DNA of 34,559 bases from an uncultured Clostridia bacterium (GCA_944390535.1 CALXQV010000056.1:1-34559); one strand, 5' to 3'; shown: positions 1 to 8,829, counted from the first letter of the stretch. Program-made: numbers and translations. The notes: generated by a model not told the origin, from the letters alone.

Positions 1-127
1 ATACTCTATGTGGCATTACTGGTTCATGACAATGTGGACAAGTTGTATATGCTGGTTGTTCCTTTTTCCATGTTGATCTTTTAGCATGTGTTCTTGCTTT
101 AGACCATCTTCTTTTTGGTTGTGCCAT
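1..127 (-). CDS. rpmF: 50S ribosomal protein L32 (partial, N-terminal part)
   Basis: Structural protein of the large ribosomal subunit; only the first 42 codons lie in the window and the gene runs off the left edge. The translation opens MAQPKRRWSKARTHAKRS, the basic L32 N-terminus, and reaches the first half of the zinc-ribbon (CPHCHEPVMPHRV, a CxxC pair). The second CxxC pair expected in this form is outside the window. An AAGGAGGG ribosome binding site sits just upstream, and a consensus promoter lies at 199-227. Identification is firm despite truncation. Confidence 0.93.
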   Translation of the reverse strand, partial: MAQPKRRWSKARTHAKRSTWKKEQPAYTTCPHCHEPVMPHRV

Positions 128-198
128 CTAAATCCCTCCTTGCTTAAGATATATGTATATATCTATTGTTATTTTATCAATATTTTAGTCACTATAAA

Positions 199-227
199 AT
201 TATACAAGTATTTTCATTTTTTGTCAA
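199..227 (-). promoter_or_regulatory. Consensus sigma-A promoter for rpmF
   Basis: On the minus strand TTGACA (222-227) is followed by exactly 17 bases and TATAAT (199-204), a full match to the vegetative consensus. It overlaps the stop codon of the upstream DUF5662 gene, so rpmF is probably transcribed on its own at a high rate. Confidence 0.8.
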
Positions 228-781
228 CTATTGCTACAATATTTTTTATATAATTCTTGAAGATTTTTCCTAGTTAATACTTTATCCATCCCTTCTATAC
301 TGACTTGTGTAAAAAAGTCTGTTAACATATTTTTTAATCTTTCATTTATTAAAATTTTTTCTCTTTCTTTTTTCCAATATGTTAGTGGGTAATTCTTATT
401 CCAATGTTTACCTTGATACACTATTCCTGCTGCTAATTTATCACATATCATTTCTACTGTATATACATATGGCATAATCGGTGTTTGTTCTGGTGCATTC
501 CTATCTACCCAATATTCACTATGATGCTTATTTCTTCCTTTGTGGTGTAACCATGCTTCAGAATAACCTTTGTCTTGTTTCGTACTGACGATAGGAGAAC
601 GATTTCCTTCGTAATATCGAACACTTTCTAAAAATTCTGTTGGAGAATATTTTGATAAATCATGTACTAACCCTCTCCAAACTAATCCCATCTTGCAACA
701 TAATTTGAAAACTACCCATTTATGTTTGGTAATTAGTATAAAATGTTTTACTATATTTTTAAATTTTATTTTTTGTTTCAT
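224..781 (-). CDS. DUF5662 family protein
   Basis: A 185-residue protein I match to the DUF5662 family, whose function is not established. Recognisable features are an N-terminal basic region, the motif HDLSKYSPTEF near residue 40, and the His-rich HHKGRNKHHSEYW near residues 78-90. The HD-type and HH motifs suggest a metal-binding helical fold, but that is inference. No signal peptide or membrane segment is apparent. It ends in TGA, which shows that TGA is a normal stop in this genome. It is transcribed toward rpmF, which has its own promoter inside this gene's end. Confidence 0.75.
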   Translation of the reverse strand: MKQKIKFKNIVKHFILITKHKWVVFKLCCKMGLVWRGLVHDLSKYSPTEFLESVRYYEGNRSPIVSTKQDKGYSEAWLHHKGRNKHHSEYWVDRNAPEQTPIMPYVYTVEMICDKLAAGIVYQGKHWNKNYPLTYWKKEREKILINERLKNMLTDFFTQVSIEGMDKVLTRKNLQELYKKYCSNS

Positions 782-905
782 TCTCTATTTCCTTCTAAAA
801 GTATACGTTTATTTTTCTACATTAAGTCTACTATACTTTTTTTCTAAAATCAATAAATTTTATTTCTTTTTTTGCATATGATATATAGATTGGAGGTTAA
901 AATAC

Positions 906-2756
906 ATGTGTGGTTTTACTGGATTTGTCAATATAAAAGAAAAATTAAATAAAAATTCAAAAACAATTTTGGAAAAAATGAATAATACATTATCAAAAAG
1001 AGGGCCTGATGAAGATGGGTACTTTGTTTCTGATAATGCTTGTTTAGCACATAAACGATTAATTGTCATTGACCCTGATGGAGGAAAACAACCAATGATA
1101 GAACATACATCTTTTGGAGATTATGTTATTTGCTATAATGGACAAATATATAATGCAAAGGAGCTTCGAGAAGTTTTAATACAAAATGGCTTTACCTTTA
1201 AAGGGCATTGTGATACAGAAGTGATTTTAAAGGGATATATTCATTTTGGAAAAAACATTGTTCAACACTTAAATGGTATTTTTGCTTTTGCCATTTGGGA
1301 TACGAGAAATCATGAGTTATTTATGGCAAGAGACCATTTGGGTGTGAAACCATTGTTTTACTCTATATTTCAGAATACTTTACTATTTGCTTCTGAAATC
1401 AAAGCAATTTTTGAATATCCTGGTGTTGAAAAAATAATAGATAGTCAAGGCATATCTGAACTATTAGGAATTGGTCCTAGTCATACACCTGGCACAACAG
1501 TTTTTAAGAATATTTATGAATTAAAACCTGCTCATTTTGCTATCTTTAATGAATATGGTTTAAAGATAAAACGATATTGGAAGTTACATTCAGAAGAACA
1601 TACTGACAATCTAGCACAAACTTGTAATAAAGTCCGTCACCTATTAAAAGATACAATTGAACGTCAATTGGTTTCAGATGTTCCCTTATGTACTTTTCTG
1701 TCTGGTGGTTTAGATTCTAGTATTATTACAAAATTTGCTGCTGATTATTATGAAAAAGAAAATTTACCACCTTTAGATACCTATTCAATTGATTATGTGG
1801 ATAATGATAAAAACTTTGTTAAAAGTGATTTTCAACCAAATTCTGATAATTACTATATAAACTTAATGTGCAAAAATTTGCATACAAAACATCATAATAT
1901 TGTGATAGATACTCCTGAACTTGCTTCTTATTTGTATGATAGTATGATTGCAAGGGATATGCCTGGTATGGCCGATATTGATTCTTCTTTGCTTTTATTT
2001 TGTAAACATGTAAAACCTGAAAAAACAGTTGCTTTAACAGGTGAATGTGCAGATGAGATTTTTGGAGGCTATCCTTGGTTTTTTAGAGAAGATGCTTTAA
2101 ATAGTGGTACATTTCCTTGGTCAATTGCTCTTAGTGAAAGGCAAACATTATTACATCCAGAACTAAGTAAAAAGGTTTATCTAAAAGATTATATTGATTT
2201 TCGATATAATGAAAGTTTAGAAGAGGTAGAAATATTAGAAACAGATTCTAAGGAAACTGCCGAAAAACGAAAAATTTCTTATTTAACTTTAAACTGGTTT
2301 ATGCAAACATTATTAGACCGTTCTGATAGAATGGCTATGTATAATGGGTTAGAACTTCGTGTTCCATTTTGCGATTATCGTTTAGCACAATATGTATGGA
2401 ATATTCCTTGGGAAATGAAAGCTTTGAATGGTAGAGAAAAAGGATTACTTCGTTATATTTGTAAAGGCTTTTTACCAGCTGAAATTGTAGATAGAAAAAA
2501 ATCGCCATATCCTAAGACACATAACCCAACTTATTTGAAGGCTGTAAAGGATATGCTTACTAAAATTATGAATGATACAAAAGCACCAATTAATGACTTG
2601 TTAAATAGACAATATATCTTAGAGATATTAGATACAAATGGTTCGGCTTTTACTAGACCTTGGTTTGGCCAATTGATGACAGGTCCTCAGCTTATGGCTT
2701 ATCTTTGCCAGGTTAATATGTGGCTTGAGAAGTACCAGCCAAAATTAGAGATATAA
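906..2756 (+). CDS. asnB: Asparagine synthase (glutamine-hydrolysing)
   Basis: Makes asparagine from aspartate, ATP and glutamine in the cytoplasm. The 616-residue product has the class II glutamine amidotransferase domain first: MCGFTGF with Cys2 as nucleophile, RGPDEDG, and YNGQIYN (roughly residues 2-210). The synthetase domain follows, with the PP-loop FLSGGLDSS near residue 260 and TGECADEIFGGYPW. Length is normal for AsnB. GGAGG lies nine bases before the ATG. A strong hairpin at 2838-2887 ends the transcript. A second, diverged copy of its last 24 codons lies at 4393-4464, so this locus has probably carried two asnB genes or undergone rearrangement. Confidence 0.95.
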   Translation: MCGFTGFVNIKEKLNKNSKTILEKMNNTLSKRGPDEDGYFVSDNACLAHKRLIVIDPDGGKQPMIEHTSFGDYVICYNGQIYNAKELREVLIQNGFTFKGHCDTEVILKGYIHFGKNIVQHLNGIFAFAIWDTRNHELFMARDHLGVKPLFYSIFQNTLLFASEIKAIFEYPGVEKIIDSQGISELLGIGPSHTPGTTVFKNIYELKPAHFAIFNEYGLKIKRYWKLHSEEHTDNLAQTCNKVRHLLKDTIERQLVSDVPLCTFLSGGLDSSIITKFAADYYEKENLPPLDTYSIDYVDNDKNFVKSDFQPNSDNYYINLMCKNLHTKHHNIVIDTPELASYLYDSMIARDMPGMADIDSSLLLFCKHVKPEKTVALTGECADEIFGGYPWFFREDALNSGTFPWSIALSERQTLLHPELSKKVYLKDYIDFRYNESLEEVEILETDSKETAEKRKISYLTLNWFMQTLLDRSDRMAMYNGLELRVPFCDYRLAQYVWNIPWEMKALNGREKGLLRYICKGFLPAEIVDRKKSPYPKTHNPTYLKAVKDMLTKIMNDTKAPINDLLNRQYILEILDTNGSAFTRPWFGQLMTGPQLMAYLCQVNMWLEKYQPKLEI

Positions 2757-2837
2757 AACATTTTCTTTGATTCTTATTTTAACAAAATTTATTATAAAAG
2801 TGCTACTTTAGCCATTTCTCAATAATGAGCTATTGAA

Positions 2838-2887
2838 AAAACAAGGGGATAAATTCTCGTGAATTACATCTATTTTCCCCTTGTTTT
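2838..2887. terminator. Bidirectional terminator between asnB and the DinD/BRO gene
   Basis: Convergent genes asnB (plus) and the DinD/BRO gene (minus) are separated by an inverted repeat with arms AAAACAAGGGGA and TCCCCTTGTTTT around an AT-rich loop. The right arm ends in a T run, and the A run of the left arm supplies one on the other strand. Confidence 0.75.
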
Positions 2888-2902
2888 ATACAAAATTATT
2901 TG

Positions 2903-4135
2903 TCATTTTTTAAAGTACGTTTGTGCATAAAAATTATTATCTCTTAACATCTTATCAATAGACTCAAACTTACAATCCGCAAATTTTTGGCATAAATTAA
3001 GTATTTCTTTTTCATTATCTTTATTAAAAACATATCTTTTAATTTTTCCATCATCAAATTTAAAGATAAAAACTTTTTCTTTGCCTAAATATTCGTTCCA
3101 AAATCCATTCTGTAATGTTTCAAAAATAAAATTCTCAAACATTTCTATTTTATCACTTGAAAATGAAATCCCATAATTATTTCCATCATAGGGTTTTATT
3201 TTAAAATTATTTTCTTGTAGTTTATCTATATTGCTAATTCCCATGACATAACTATAATTCATTGTTTTTCCCTCTTCCAAAATTTTATTATTATCTAAAT
3301 TATTGGTCTTTAAATATTTATAATCCAAAGCATTTGAACTACTAATAACTGTTTTTCCTAAATTCTTTTCTAAATCTTCTCTTGCAACTTTTGCTGTATG
3401 ACCACCCATTTTTGCTACTTCTCTATTTGCTTTTAAACCATAAGGTCTATGCTCTTTTGCAAGTTCTCTTGTAGCTATTTCTCCCAAATCAGTTAAGACT
3501 ACTTCAATATCAGTCATATTATCTCTTAATGATTCTTTCCTAATATTTTTATATTCCTTATATTCACTTGCCTTCATTCCTGACCAACTTTGATAAATTT
3601 CATTAGTCAATATCGCATATTCATAATTTTGCTTAATACCATTTTCTTTCCATACATCAGTTAATTTCTTTCTATCTAGAATTCCCTTTAAACGTGCTTC
3701 AATCCATTTATCTGAGTATCCTCTATTCCTGTAATAGTCAATAGCTCTATTTATAGCAATTTCTGGATCGAAAATCTCGTCTATTCTTTCATTTCCTATT
3801 TTTGCGAGCCAAAGTTTAAGAGGTTCTGGTTTTGGACTTGGTATTGACTCAATCAATCTTAATATTCCTTTTGTGTCTAATGTATCTGTTTCACGCATTT
3901 TGCCATCTACTGCTTTCATTTTCAACTGCACGATATTTTCGTGCAGTTGACTTCCTTCTTGCTTTAATTTTCTTTTTAAATCGCTCCAATAATTTCTTGG
4001 AATATTGCTATTAGTCAATGCTCCAATAACATCTACAACACTAAAATAATATTCTTCCTTTTCACTATTCCAAACACTTCTAATCTCACTGTCTTCAAAA
4101 AGATTTGATATTGTTTCTAATTTATTATTTTCCAC
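2903..4135 (-). CDS. DinD/BRO-N family protein with fused C-terminal domain
   Basis: A 410-residue protein. Residues about 8-120 resemble the BRO-N/antirepressor DNA-binding domain (YYFSVVDVIGALTNSN, then IPRNYWSDLKRKL). Residues 120-275 resemble the rest of DinD, including KEHRPYGLKANREVAKMGGHTAKVAR. In Escherichia coli DinD inhibits RecA filaments; the role here is unknown. Family members are usually near 270-280 residues. This one has about 119 extra residues beginning at an internal Met (ATG 3262-3260), preceded in frame by GAGGGA. The extension (MNYSYVMGISNIDKL... to the end) looks like a separate small protein read through into the first. The gene has a strong promoter with a dyad operator at 4251-4290 and an AAAGGAGG site. 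It sits in an islet bracketed by two copies of the asnB 3' end. Confidence 0.75.
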   Translation of the reverse strand: MENNKLETISNLFEDSEIRSVWNSEKEEYYFSVVDVIGALTNSNIPRNYWSDLKRKLKQEGSQLHENIVQLKMKAVDGKMRETDTLDTKGILRLIESIPSPKPEPLKLWLAKIGNERIDEIFDPEIAINRAIDYYRNRGYSDKWIEARLKGILDRKKLTDVWKENGIKQNYEYAILTNEIYQSWSGMKASEYKEYKNIRKESLRDNMTDIEVVLTDLGEIATRELAKEHRPYGLKANREVAKMGGHTAKVAREDLEKNLGKTVISSSNALDYKYLKTNNLDNNKILEEGKTMNYSYVMGISNIDKLQENNFKIKPYDGNNYGISFSSDKIEMFENFIFETLQNGFWNEYLGKEKVFIFKFDDGKIKRYVFNKDNEKEILNLCQKFADCKFESIDKMLRDNNFYAQTYFKK

Positions 4136-4250
4136 TGAAAACCTCCTTTGATATTATAAAATGATTATGTGTCAAATTTACTTTTATTTTTTTTAGTTAT
4201 ACTATTCTACTTTTTATAAATTTACTTTGTGTCTTATTGTATGATATTAC

Positions 4251-4290
4251 TATACTAGCATAGTATAAAACGCTTGTTTGTATTTGTCAA
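4251..4290 (-). promoter_or_regulatory. Strong promoter with overlapping palindromic operator
   Basis: On the minus strand TTGACA (4285-4290), a 17-base spacer and TATACT (4262-4267) form a near-consensus promoter for the DinD/BRO gene. A 17-bp dyad, TATACTAGCATAGTATA (4251-4267), covers the -10 box and the probable start point, where a repressor would block initiation. The cognate regulator is not evident in the window. Confidence 0.7.
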
Positions 4291-4392
4291 GTATTATTTT
4301 AATATTAATCTTTATACAAATATAGTTTTTGAATTTTCTTACTCACTCTGGTAATATAACTCGTGTTTTTTTCTGATAGCTAAAAACCCGAC

Positions 4393-4464
4393 CCTCAGCT
4401 TATGGCTTATCTTTGCCAGGTTAATATGTGGCTTGAAAGGTATCAGCCAAAATTAGAGTTATAG
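4393..4464 (+). pseudogene. Remnant of a second asnB (last 24 codons)
   Basis: This 72-base stretch aligns without gaps to 2685-2756, the end of asnB, with 67 of 72 identical bases by my count. It encodes the same C-terminus with Lys to Arg and Ile to Leu replacements, two third-position changes and TAG for TAA. That pattern of synonymous and conservative changes indicates that the copy diverged while still coding. Homology stops abruptly at 4392/4393, so the rest of the second gene is gone. The remaining part of the 4136-4559 gap holds the DinD/BRO promoter and a terminator hairpin. Confidence 0.85.
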
Positions 4465-4473
4465 AAAAATATA

Positions 4474-4494
4474 GAGGTCACAATTTGTGACCTC
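4474..4494. terminator. Terminator hairpin downstream of the GH3 gene and the asnB remnant
   Basis: A perfect 10-bp inverted repeat with arms GAGGTCACAA and TTGTGACCTC around one base. On the minus strand it is followed by TATATTTTTCT, fitting a terminator for the GH144-GH3 operon. On the plus strand AAGTTTTC follows it, so it may also have served the lost asnB copy. Confidence 0.65.
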
Positions 4495-4559
4495 AAGTTT
4501 TCTACTTCTATTTCAGATAATTAAAAACAAAATTTACTTTTTCTTTTTATCATAGCCTT

Positions 4560-6791
4560 TTACAATGACATTATCAATTCAAATTTATCTTCTAAAACAT
4601 TTACCGAATCTCCTCCCACAAAAACTTTAAATTCTCCACTTTCTGCTACAAATTCTAATTTTTCATTCCAAAATTTTAACATTTCTATATCAATATAAAA
4701 TTCAACATATTTTACTTCATGAGGTTTAAAATATTCTTTTTTAAACGCCTTTAATTCTTTTACTGGTCTTACAACACTTCCATACAAATCTTGTATATAT
4801 AATTGGACAACTTCATGGCCTGCATATTCGCTTTGATTTTCTATTTTTACAGTTACAATAATCGTTTCGTTTTCATTAATTTTACGTTTATTTAGATATA
4901 ACTCTGTATATTTGAAATTACAATATGACAAGCCATAACCAAATGGATAAAAACTTTCTGTCGGAATATCTTGATATCTAGATACATATCGAAGATTGTT
5001 ATTATGTGGTCTACCTGTATTATAATGGTTATAATATACTGGACATTGTCCTACATTTTGTGGAAAGCTCATTGTTAATTTTCCTGATGGATTTTGTTCT
5101 CCTAATAACATTTCTACAATTGCTTTTGCTCCTGTCGTTCCTGGAAACCATACTTCTAAGATAGCATCTAATTTTTCTTCTATCGTATTTAACTCAATTG
5201 GCCTACCATTAAATAAAATTAATATCATTGGCTTTGATAATTCCGATAATTTATTGATTAATTGTATTTGATTTTCTGGTAAAGAAATAGTAGAGCGTGA
5301 GCATGCTTCTCCTGTTTGTCTATAATGCTCCCCTAGTGCTAAAAGAATAACATCTGCATTTTTTGCAGTTTCTACTGCTGAGGTGATTAATTCTTCTTCT
5401 TTCTGTTCCTCATTTTTCACCTGTATAAGAGGTAATCCATCTGCTGACAATATTTTATTAAATTCCCCTTGCCTTAAGATTTCACACCCTTTTGCATACA
5501 GCACTTGATTTCCTATTTTTTCTTTAAAAACATCTAAAATTGTGCTATTTTTTGATTTATCAGAAAACATAGACCATGAACCAGTAATTCCAATATTATC
5601 AATATATGGTCCAATTAGAGCAATTTTTTTGTTTTTTTGTAATGGTAAACTATGATTTCTATTTTTTAATAATACAAACGTTTCTTGTGTTAATTGTTTT
5701 GCTTTTTCTAGATTAATAGGATTCATTAAATATATCTTTTCTTTTTCTTCATCTAAATTACCATACGGATTTTCAAACAATCCCAATTTGTTTTTTAATG
5801 TTAATATTCTTAAAACACTCTCATTTACTTTGTTTTCGATTTCTTTGTCCTCTAAACATAAAGTTTTTAAGTGATTTGCATAAATACTAGACATCAAATC
5901 AATGTCAACGCCTGCATAAATCGCATTTTTTGCCGCTTCTTTTTCATTTGCAGAATATCCGTGTGCTATAGTTTCTTCAATGGCTCCATAATCTGAAATG
6001 ATAATTCCTTTAAATCCTAATTCTTCCCTAATAATCTTTTGAATTAACCATCGATTTACAGTAGAAGGAACACCATTTATGATATTAAAAGATGTCATTA
6101 GCATTTCTGCTCCTGCTTCTATTGCTGCCTTGTATGCTGGTAAATAATATTGTCTAAATTCTCTTTCTGACATATCTACTGTATTATAGTCCCTTCCTGC
6201 TTCTACTGCTCCATAAGCTGCTATATGTTTTACACAAGAGGCTAGTTTTCCTGTTTCTGAAAGATTTTTTCCTTGATATGCCTTTACCATTGTTTTGGCA
6301 TAGACTTCTCCTAAATAAGGGTCTTCTCCCCCAATGGATTCCATTACCCTTCCCCATCTAGCATCTCGTGATAAGTCTACCATTGGTGAAAAATTGACAT
6401 TTGCACCTGCTATACTGGATTCCATTGCAGAAATTTCTGTCATCTCTTTGATTGTTTTTGTATTCCATGAACAGCCTTGTGCAATTGGAATCGGAAATGC
6501 AATTTTATATCCATTAATAATATCGCCCATAAATAGTAGGGGTATTTTTAATCTGCTTTTAGATAAATATTCGTCTTGTACTTTTTTTACTCTTTCTGCA
6601 CCCACAATATTTAAAACAGAGCCTATTTGATACAATTTCTCATTAGATAAATGTAAATCTTTCAATGGTCCTGTTAACATACTATTCGTGTCTTCCGATA
6701 AGAATATATCTCCTGCAATTTGTACCATTTGTCCTATTTTTTCTTCTATTGTCATTTTGTTTAATAAGTCTTCTATTTCCTTTTGATTCAC
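4560..6791 (-). CDS. GH3 family beta-glucosidase (BglX-like)
   Basis: A 743-residue glycoside hydrolase of family 3, predicted to release glucose from the non-reducing end of beta-glucosides by a retaining mechanism. The order is a TIM-barrel domain (residues 1 to about 340, with KHIAAYGAVEAGRDYN and MTSFNIINGVPSTVN), an alpha/beta sandwich domain, and a C-terminal fibronectin-III-like domain. The nucleophile Asp is expected in GIIISDYG near residue 265. No signal peptide is visible, so it should act in the cytoplasm. The start is GTG with AAGGAAGGTGA upstream, lying over the end of the preceding gene. The 14-base gap shows co-translation with the GH144-like gene, making a beta-1,2-glucosidase role plausible; linkage specificity cannot be read from the sequence. 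Confidence 0.9.
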   Translation of the reverse strand: MNQKEIEDLLNKMTIEEKIGQMVQIAGDIFLSEDTNSMLTGPLKDLHLSNEKLYQIGSVLNIVGAERVKKVQDEYLSKSRLKIPLLFMGDIINGYKIAFPIPIAQGCSWNTKTIKEMTEISAMESSIAGANVNFSPMVDLSRDARWGRVMESIGGEDPYLGEVYAKTMVKAYQGKNLSETGKLASCVKHIAAYGAVEAGRDYNTVDMSEREFRQYYLPAYKAAIEAGAEMLMTSFNIINGVPSTVNRWLIQKIIREELGFKGIIISDYGAIEETIAHGYSANEKEAAKNAIYAGVDIDLMSSIYANHLKTLCLEDKEIENKVNESVLRILTLKNKLGLFENPYGNLDEEKEKIYLMNPINLEKAKQLTQETFVLLKNRNHSLPLQKNKKIALIGPYIDNIGITGSWSMFSDKSKNSTILDVFKEKIGNQVLYAKGCEILRQGEFNKILSADGLPLIQVKNEEQKEEELITSAVETAKNADVILLALGEHYRQTGEACSRSTISLPENQIQLINKLSELSKPMILILFNGRPIELNTIEEKLDAILEVWFPGTTGAKAIVEMLLGEQNPSGKLTMSFPQNVGQCPVYYNHYNTGRPHNNNLRYVSRYQDIPTESFYPFGYGLSYCNFKYTELYLNKRKINENETIIVTVKIENQSEYAGHEVVQLYIQDLYGSVVRPVKELKAFKKEYFKPHEVKYVEFYIDIEMLKFWNEKLEFVAESGEFKVFVGGDSVNVLEDKFELIMSL

Positions 6792-6805
6792 AAAATCACC
6801 TTCCT

Positions 6806-8047
6806 TTAAAGTAATATTTTTATATTTTCTTTCTTCTTATTAATAGTTAACAATTCTAAACCTTTTTGTATATATTGATTTTTCATGAAATGCTTCCATA
6901 TTAATTGAGATAAATAGTTTTCTATCATCATCATGGTAATCCCTTTATCAATTCCAATGACTTCTTTTGAATACCATTCTCCGTTTTCTAGATTATATCC
7001 ATCTATAAAGCCATATCTGCCCCATAATTTTGGATAATGGTTATAGAAATTTTCTAACGCTTTTATACTTAATTCAGGTGTAAATACAATAGAGCCTGCT
7101 GGACCACATGGAGTAATTGTTCCATCATTTTGTTTATCTATATCTGCTAAAGCTGGCATTGCTCCATATCCTCCAGAATATCCACTTGGTCCTACACAAG
7201 CTGTTAATCCCCATGAATTTTCACCAAATGTTTTAAATTTATACTTATTTTTAATACAATATATTCTATTGGCTATTGTCGCTTTTTTTGAATTTTCGAA
7301 CCAATTAATTCCATTTTCATCTTTTCTATCTCTGAAATCTATCCATGCATGAGAAAATTGATATGTAAATAATGTTCCACAATATGTATAAATAATGTCT
7401 TCTATTCCTTCATATGAAGCTCTCTCTTTTTTCATATCATCATACATATTTTTACTAATTGGATAGGTTGGAGAAGCTACTCCTAAAACATATAGCATTA
7501 GTTGTTCCGCATACATATCCCACTGGCCCCAAAATCCTGTTTCTGGCTTATATTCCATATAAAAATAATTATTTTCTTTATTTCGATACCATTCCCAATT
7601 CACTCTTTTATATAGTTCTTCTGCTTTTTGCTTTATTTTTCCTCCAAAATATTCTCCTGCAAGTATTGCTCCACATATAAAAATAGCTGTATCAATAATA
7701 GATATTTCACAATTCCATTCTCTTTTTCCTGTGTTCATATTCACAAAATGATAATAAAAGCCATTTTCTCCCTCTACATAATTTAAAAATGTATCTAACG
7801 TTTTGCTTGCTCTTTTATATGCCTTAGGATAAGAAATCCAATTTCTGTTAGCACCAATAGCTAAGGCTGCTAATCCATAGCCAACAGATGCAATACTTGC
7901 AATGTCATCTGCATACATGTCTTTATCTCTTATTAATCCATATCCTTTACTTTTTAAATCTACATTTGCCTCTTTTATGAAAAAATGATAACTTGCTTTT
8001 AACTCTTTTAACAATAGTGTATCTCCATATTTCTTTAGTAATCTCAT
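6806..8047 (-). CDS. Glucoamylase-like protein, GH144-type (probable beta-1,2-glucan-active enzyme)
   Basis: About 413 residues of the glycoamylase-like family that includes GH144. Recognisable segments are DMYADDIASIASVGYGLAA, FGENSWGLTACVGPSGY, GTITPCGPAGSIVFTPE and the C-terminal GIDKGITMMMIENY. Characterised GH144 enzymes cut beta-1,2-glucan or sophoro-oligosaccharides. It lacks a signal peptide, so an intracellular action on imported oligosaccharides is inferred. The first in-frame ATG (8056) lies one base after AGAGGTG, too close; the ATG at 8047 has about ten bases of spacing and is preferred. It is first in an operon with the GH3 gene. No transporter for the sugar is in the window. 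Confidence 0.8.
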   Translation of the reverse strand: MRLLKKYGDTLLLKELKASYHFFIKEANVDLKSKGYGLIRDKDMYADDIASIASVGYGLAALAIGANRNWISYPKAYKRASKTLDTFLNYVEGENGFYYHFVNMNTGKREWNCEISIIDTAIFICGAILAGEYFGGKIKQKAEELYKRVNWEWYRNKENNYFYMEYKPETGFWGQWDMYAEQLMLYVLGVASPTYPISKNMYDDMKKERASYEGIEDIIYTYCGTLFTYQFSHAWIDFRDRKDENGINWFENSKKATIANRIYCIKNKYKFKTFGENSWGLTACVGPSGYSGGYGAMPALADIDKQNDGTITPCGPAGSIVFTPELSIKALENFYNHYPKLWGRYGFIDGYNLENGEWYSKEVIGIDKGITMMMIENYLSQLIWKHFMKNQYIQKGLELLTINKKKENIKILL

Positions 8048-8181
8048 ATATAACATTCACCTCTACTATTAATCTTAACATGTCTTTTTTGTTTTTCCCA
8101 TGGAAATTATTGGTGGCTTATTATAGAAAATACCTATTTAATAAAATTCATTCGAATGGTTAAATTAATTTTATTGTCTAC

Positions 8182-8210
8182 TTGCATCAATTATGTAAAT
8201 GTAATATAAT
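8182..8210 (+). promoter_or_regulatory. Promoter for the 8287 gene
   Basis: TTGCAT (8182-8187), a 17-base spacer and a perfect TATAAT (8205-8210). The same TTGCAT/17/TATAAT arrangement occurs before the radical SAM gene at 21290-21318. Confidence 0.6.
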
Positions 8211-8286
8211 ATTGTTTGAAACTCGTCCATAAAATATTGCTATTTTGCAGTATTTCTTGCAACTAAAAATGAAAGAGGTATATAAA

Positions 8287-8829
8287 ATGACAGAAAAATT
8301 CAAAACAATTTTAAATTCTCTAGGAAGTTATCCCCCTAGATTTGTTACTGATTTCTCTATATATCGGAATTGTTACGCACATGCATTAAATTGCATGTAC
8401 GAAGATAGAGACTATTCAGTATATTCACCAGGTGCAATCTGCGCTACATTTAATAATAGTGATGTTTTCACAGATTGTGGTGTCGACTATTATTTCAGGG
8501 AAGACCTAATAATAAAATTGATTAAAAGAGATTGCTCTGTTTTGTCTATTAAAGCTGATTGTTGTAGTTTCGATTCTAGAACAGATGAAAACACATACAA
8601 AATTGCTTTAACATATTCTAAAAAAGATAACGATATTCATTTTATTAGACAAAACATCGACGGTTTGTGGTCTCATAAACCTGGATTTGGTAATCTACGC
8701 CACCTGGTTAAAAGTGAACTAATTTGTTATCATGGTGAATCACATATTGACATAGAGGGGTCTCCTTACAAAGTTATCGAAATCATAAAGTTGCAAAAAT
8801 CTAAAATTCAAAAAACAGCCTGCTCTTAA
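8287..8829 (+). CDS. Unrecognised protein with NCYAHALN and WSHKPG motifs
   Basis: A 180-residue cytosolic-looking protein that I cannot assign. The ATG at 8287 follows AGAGGT with good spacing; an earlier ATG at 8245 has no ribosome binding site. The motifs RNCYAHALN (about residues 24-32), SPGAICATF, and DIHFIRQNIDGLWSHKPG near residue 120 resemble the Cys and His blocks of small papain-like or amidase folds. A Cys/His hydrolase is therefore possible but unproven. It is rich in Cys (about eight). It stands alone, divergent from the GH144-GH3 operon, with its own promoter and a terminator overlapping its stop codon, typical of a single-gene insertion. Confidence 0.6.
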   Translation: MTEKFKTILNSLGSYPPRFVTDFSIYRNCYAHALNCMYEDRDYSVYSPGAICATFNNSDVFTDCGVDYYFREDLIIKLIKRDCSVLSIKADCCSFDSRTDENTYKIALTYSKKDNDIHFIRQNIDGLWSHKPGFGNLRHLVKSELICYHGESHIDIEGSPYKVIEIIKLQKSKIQKTACS

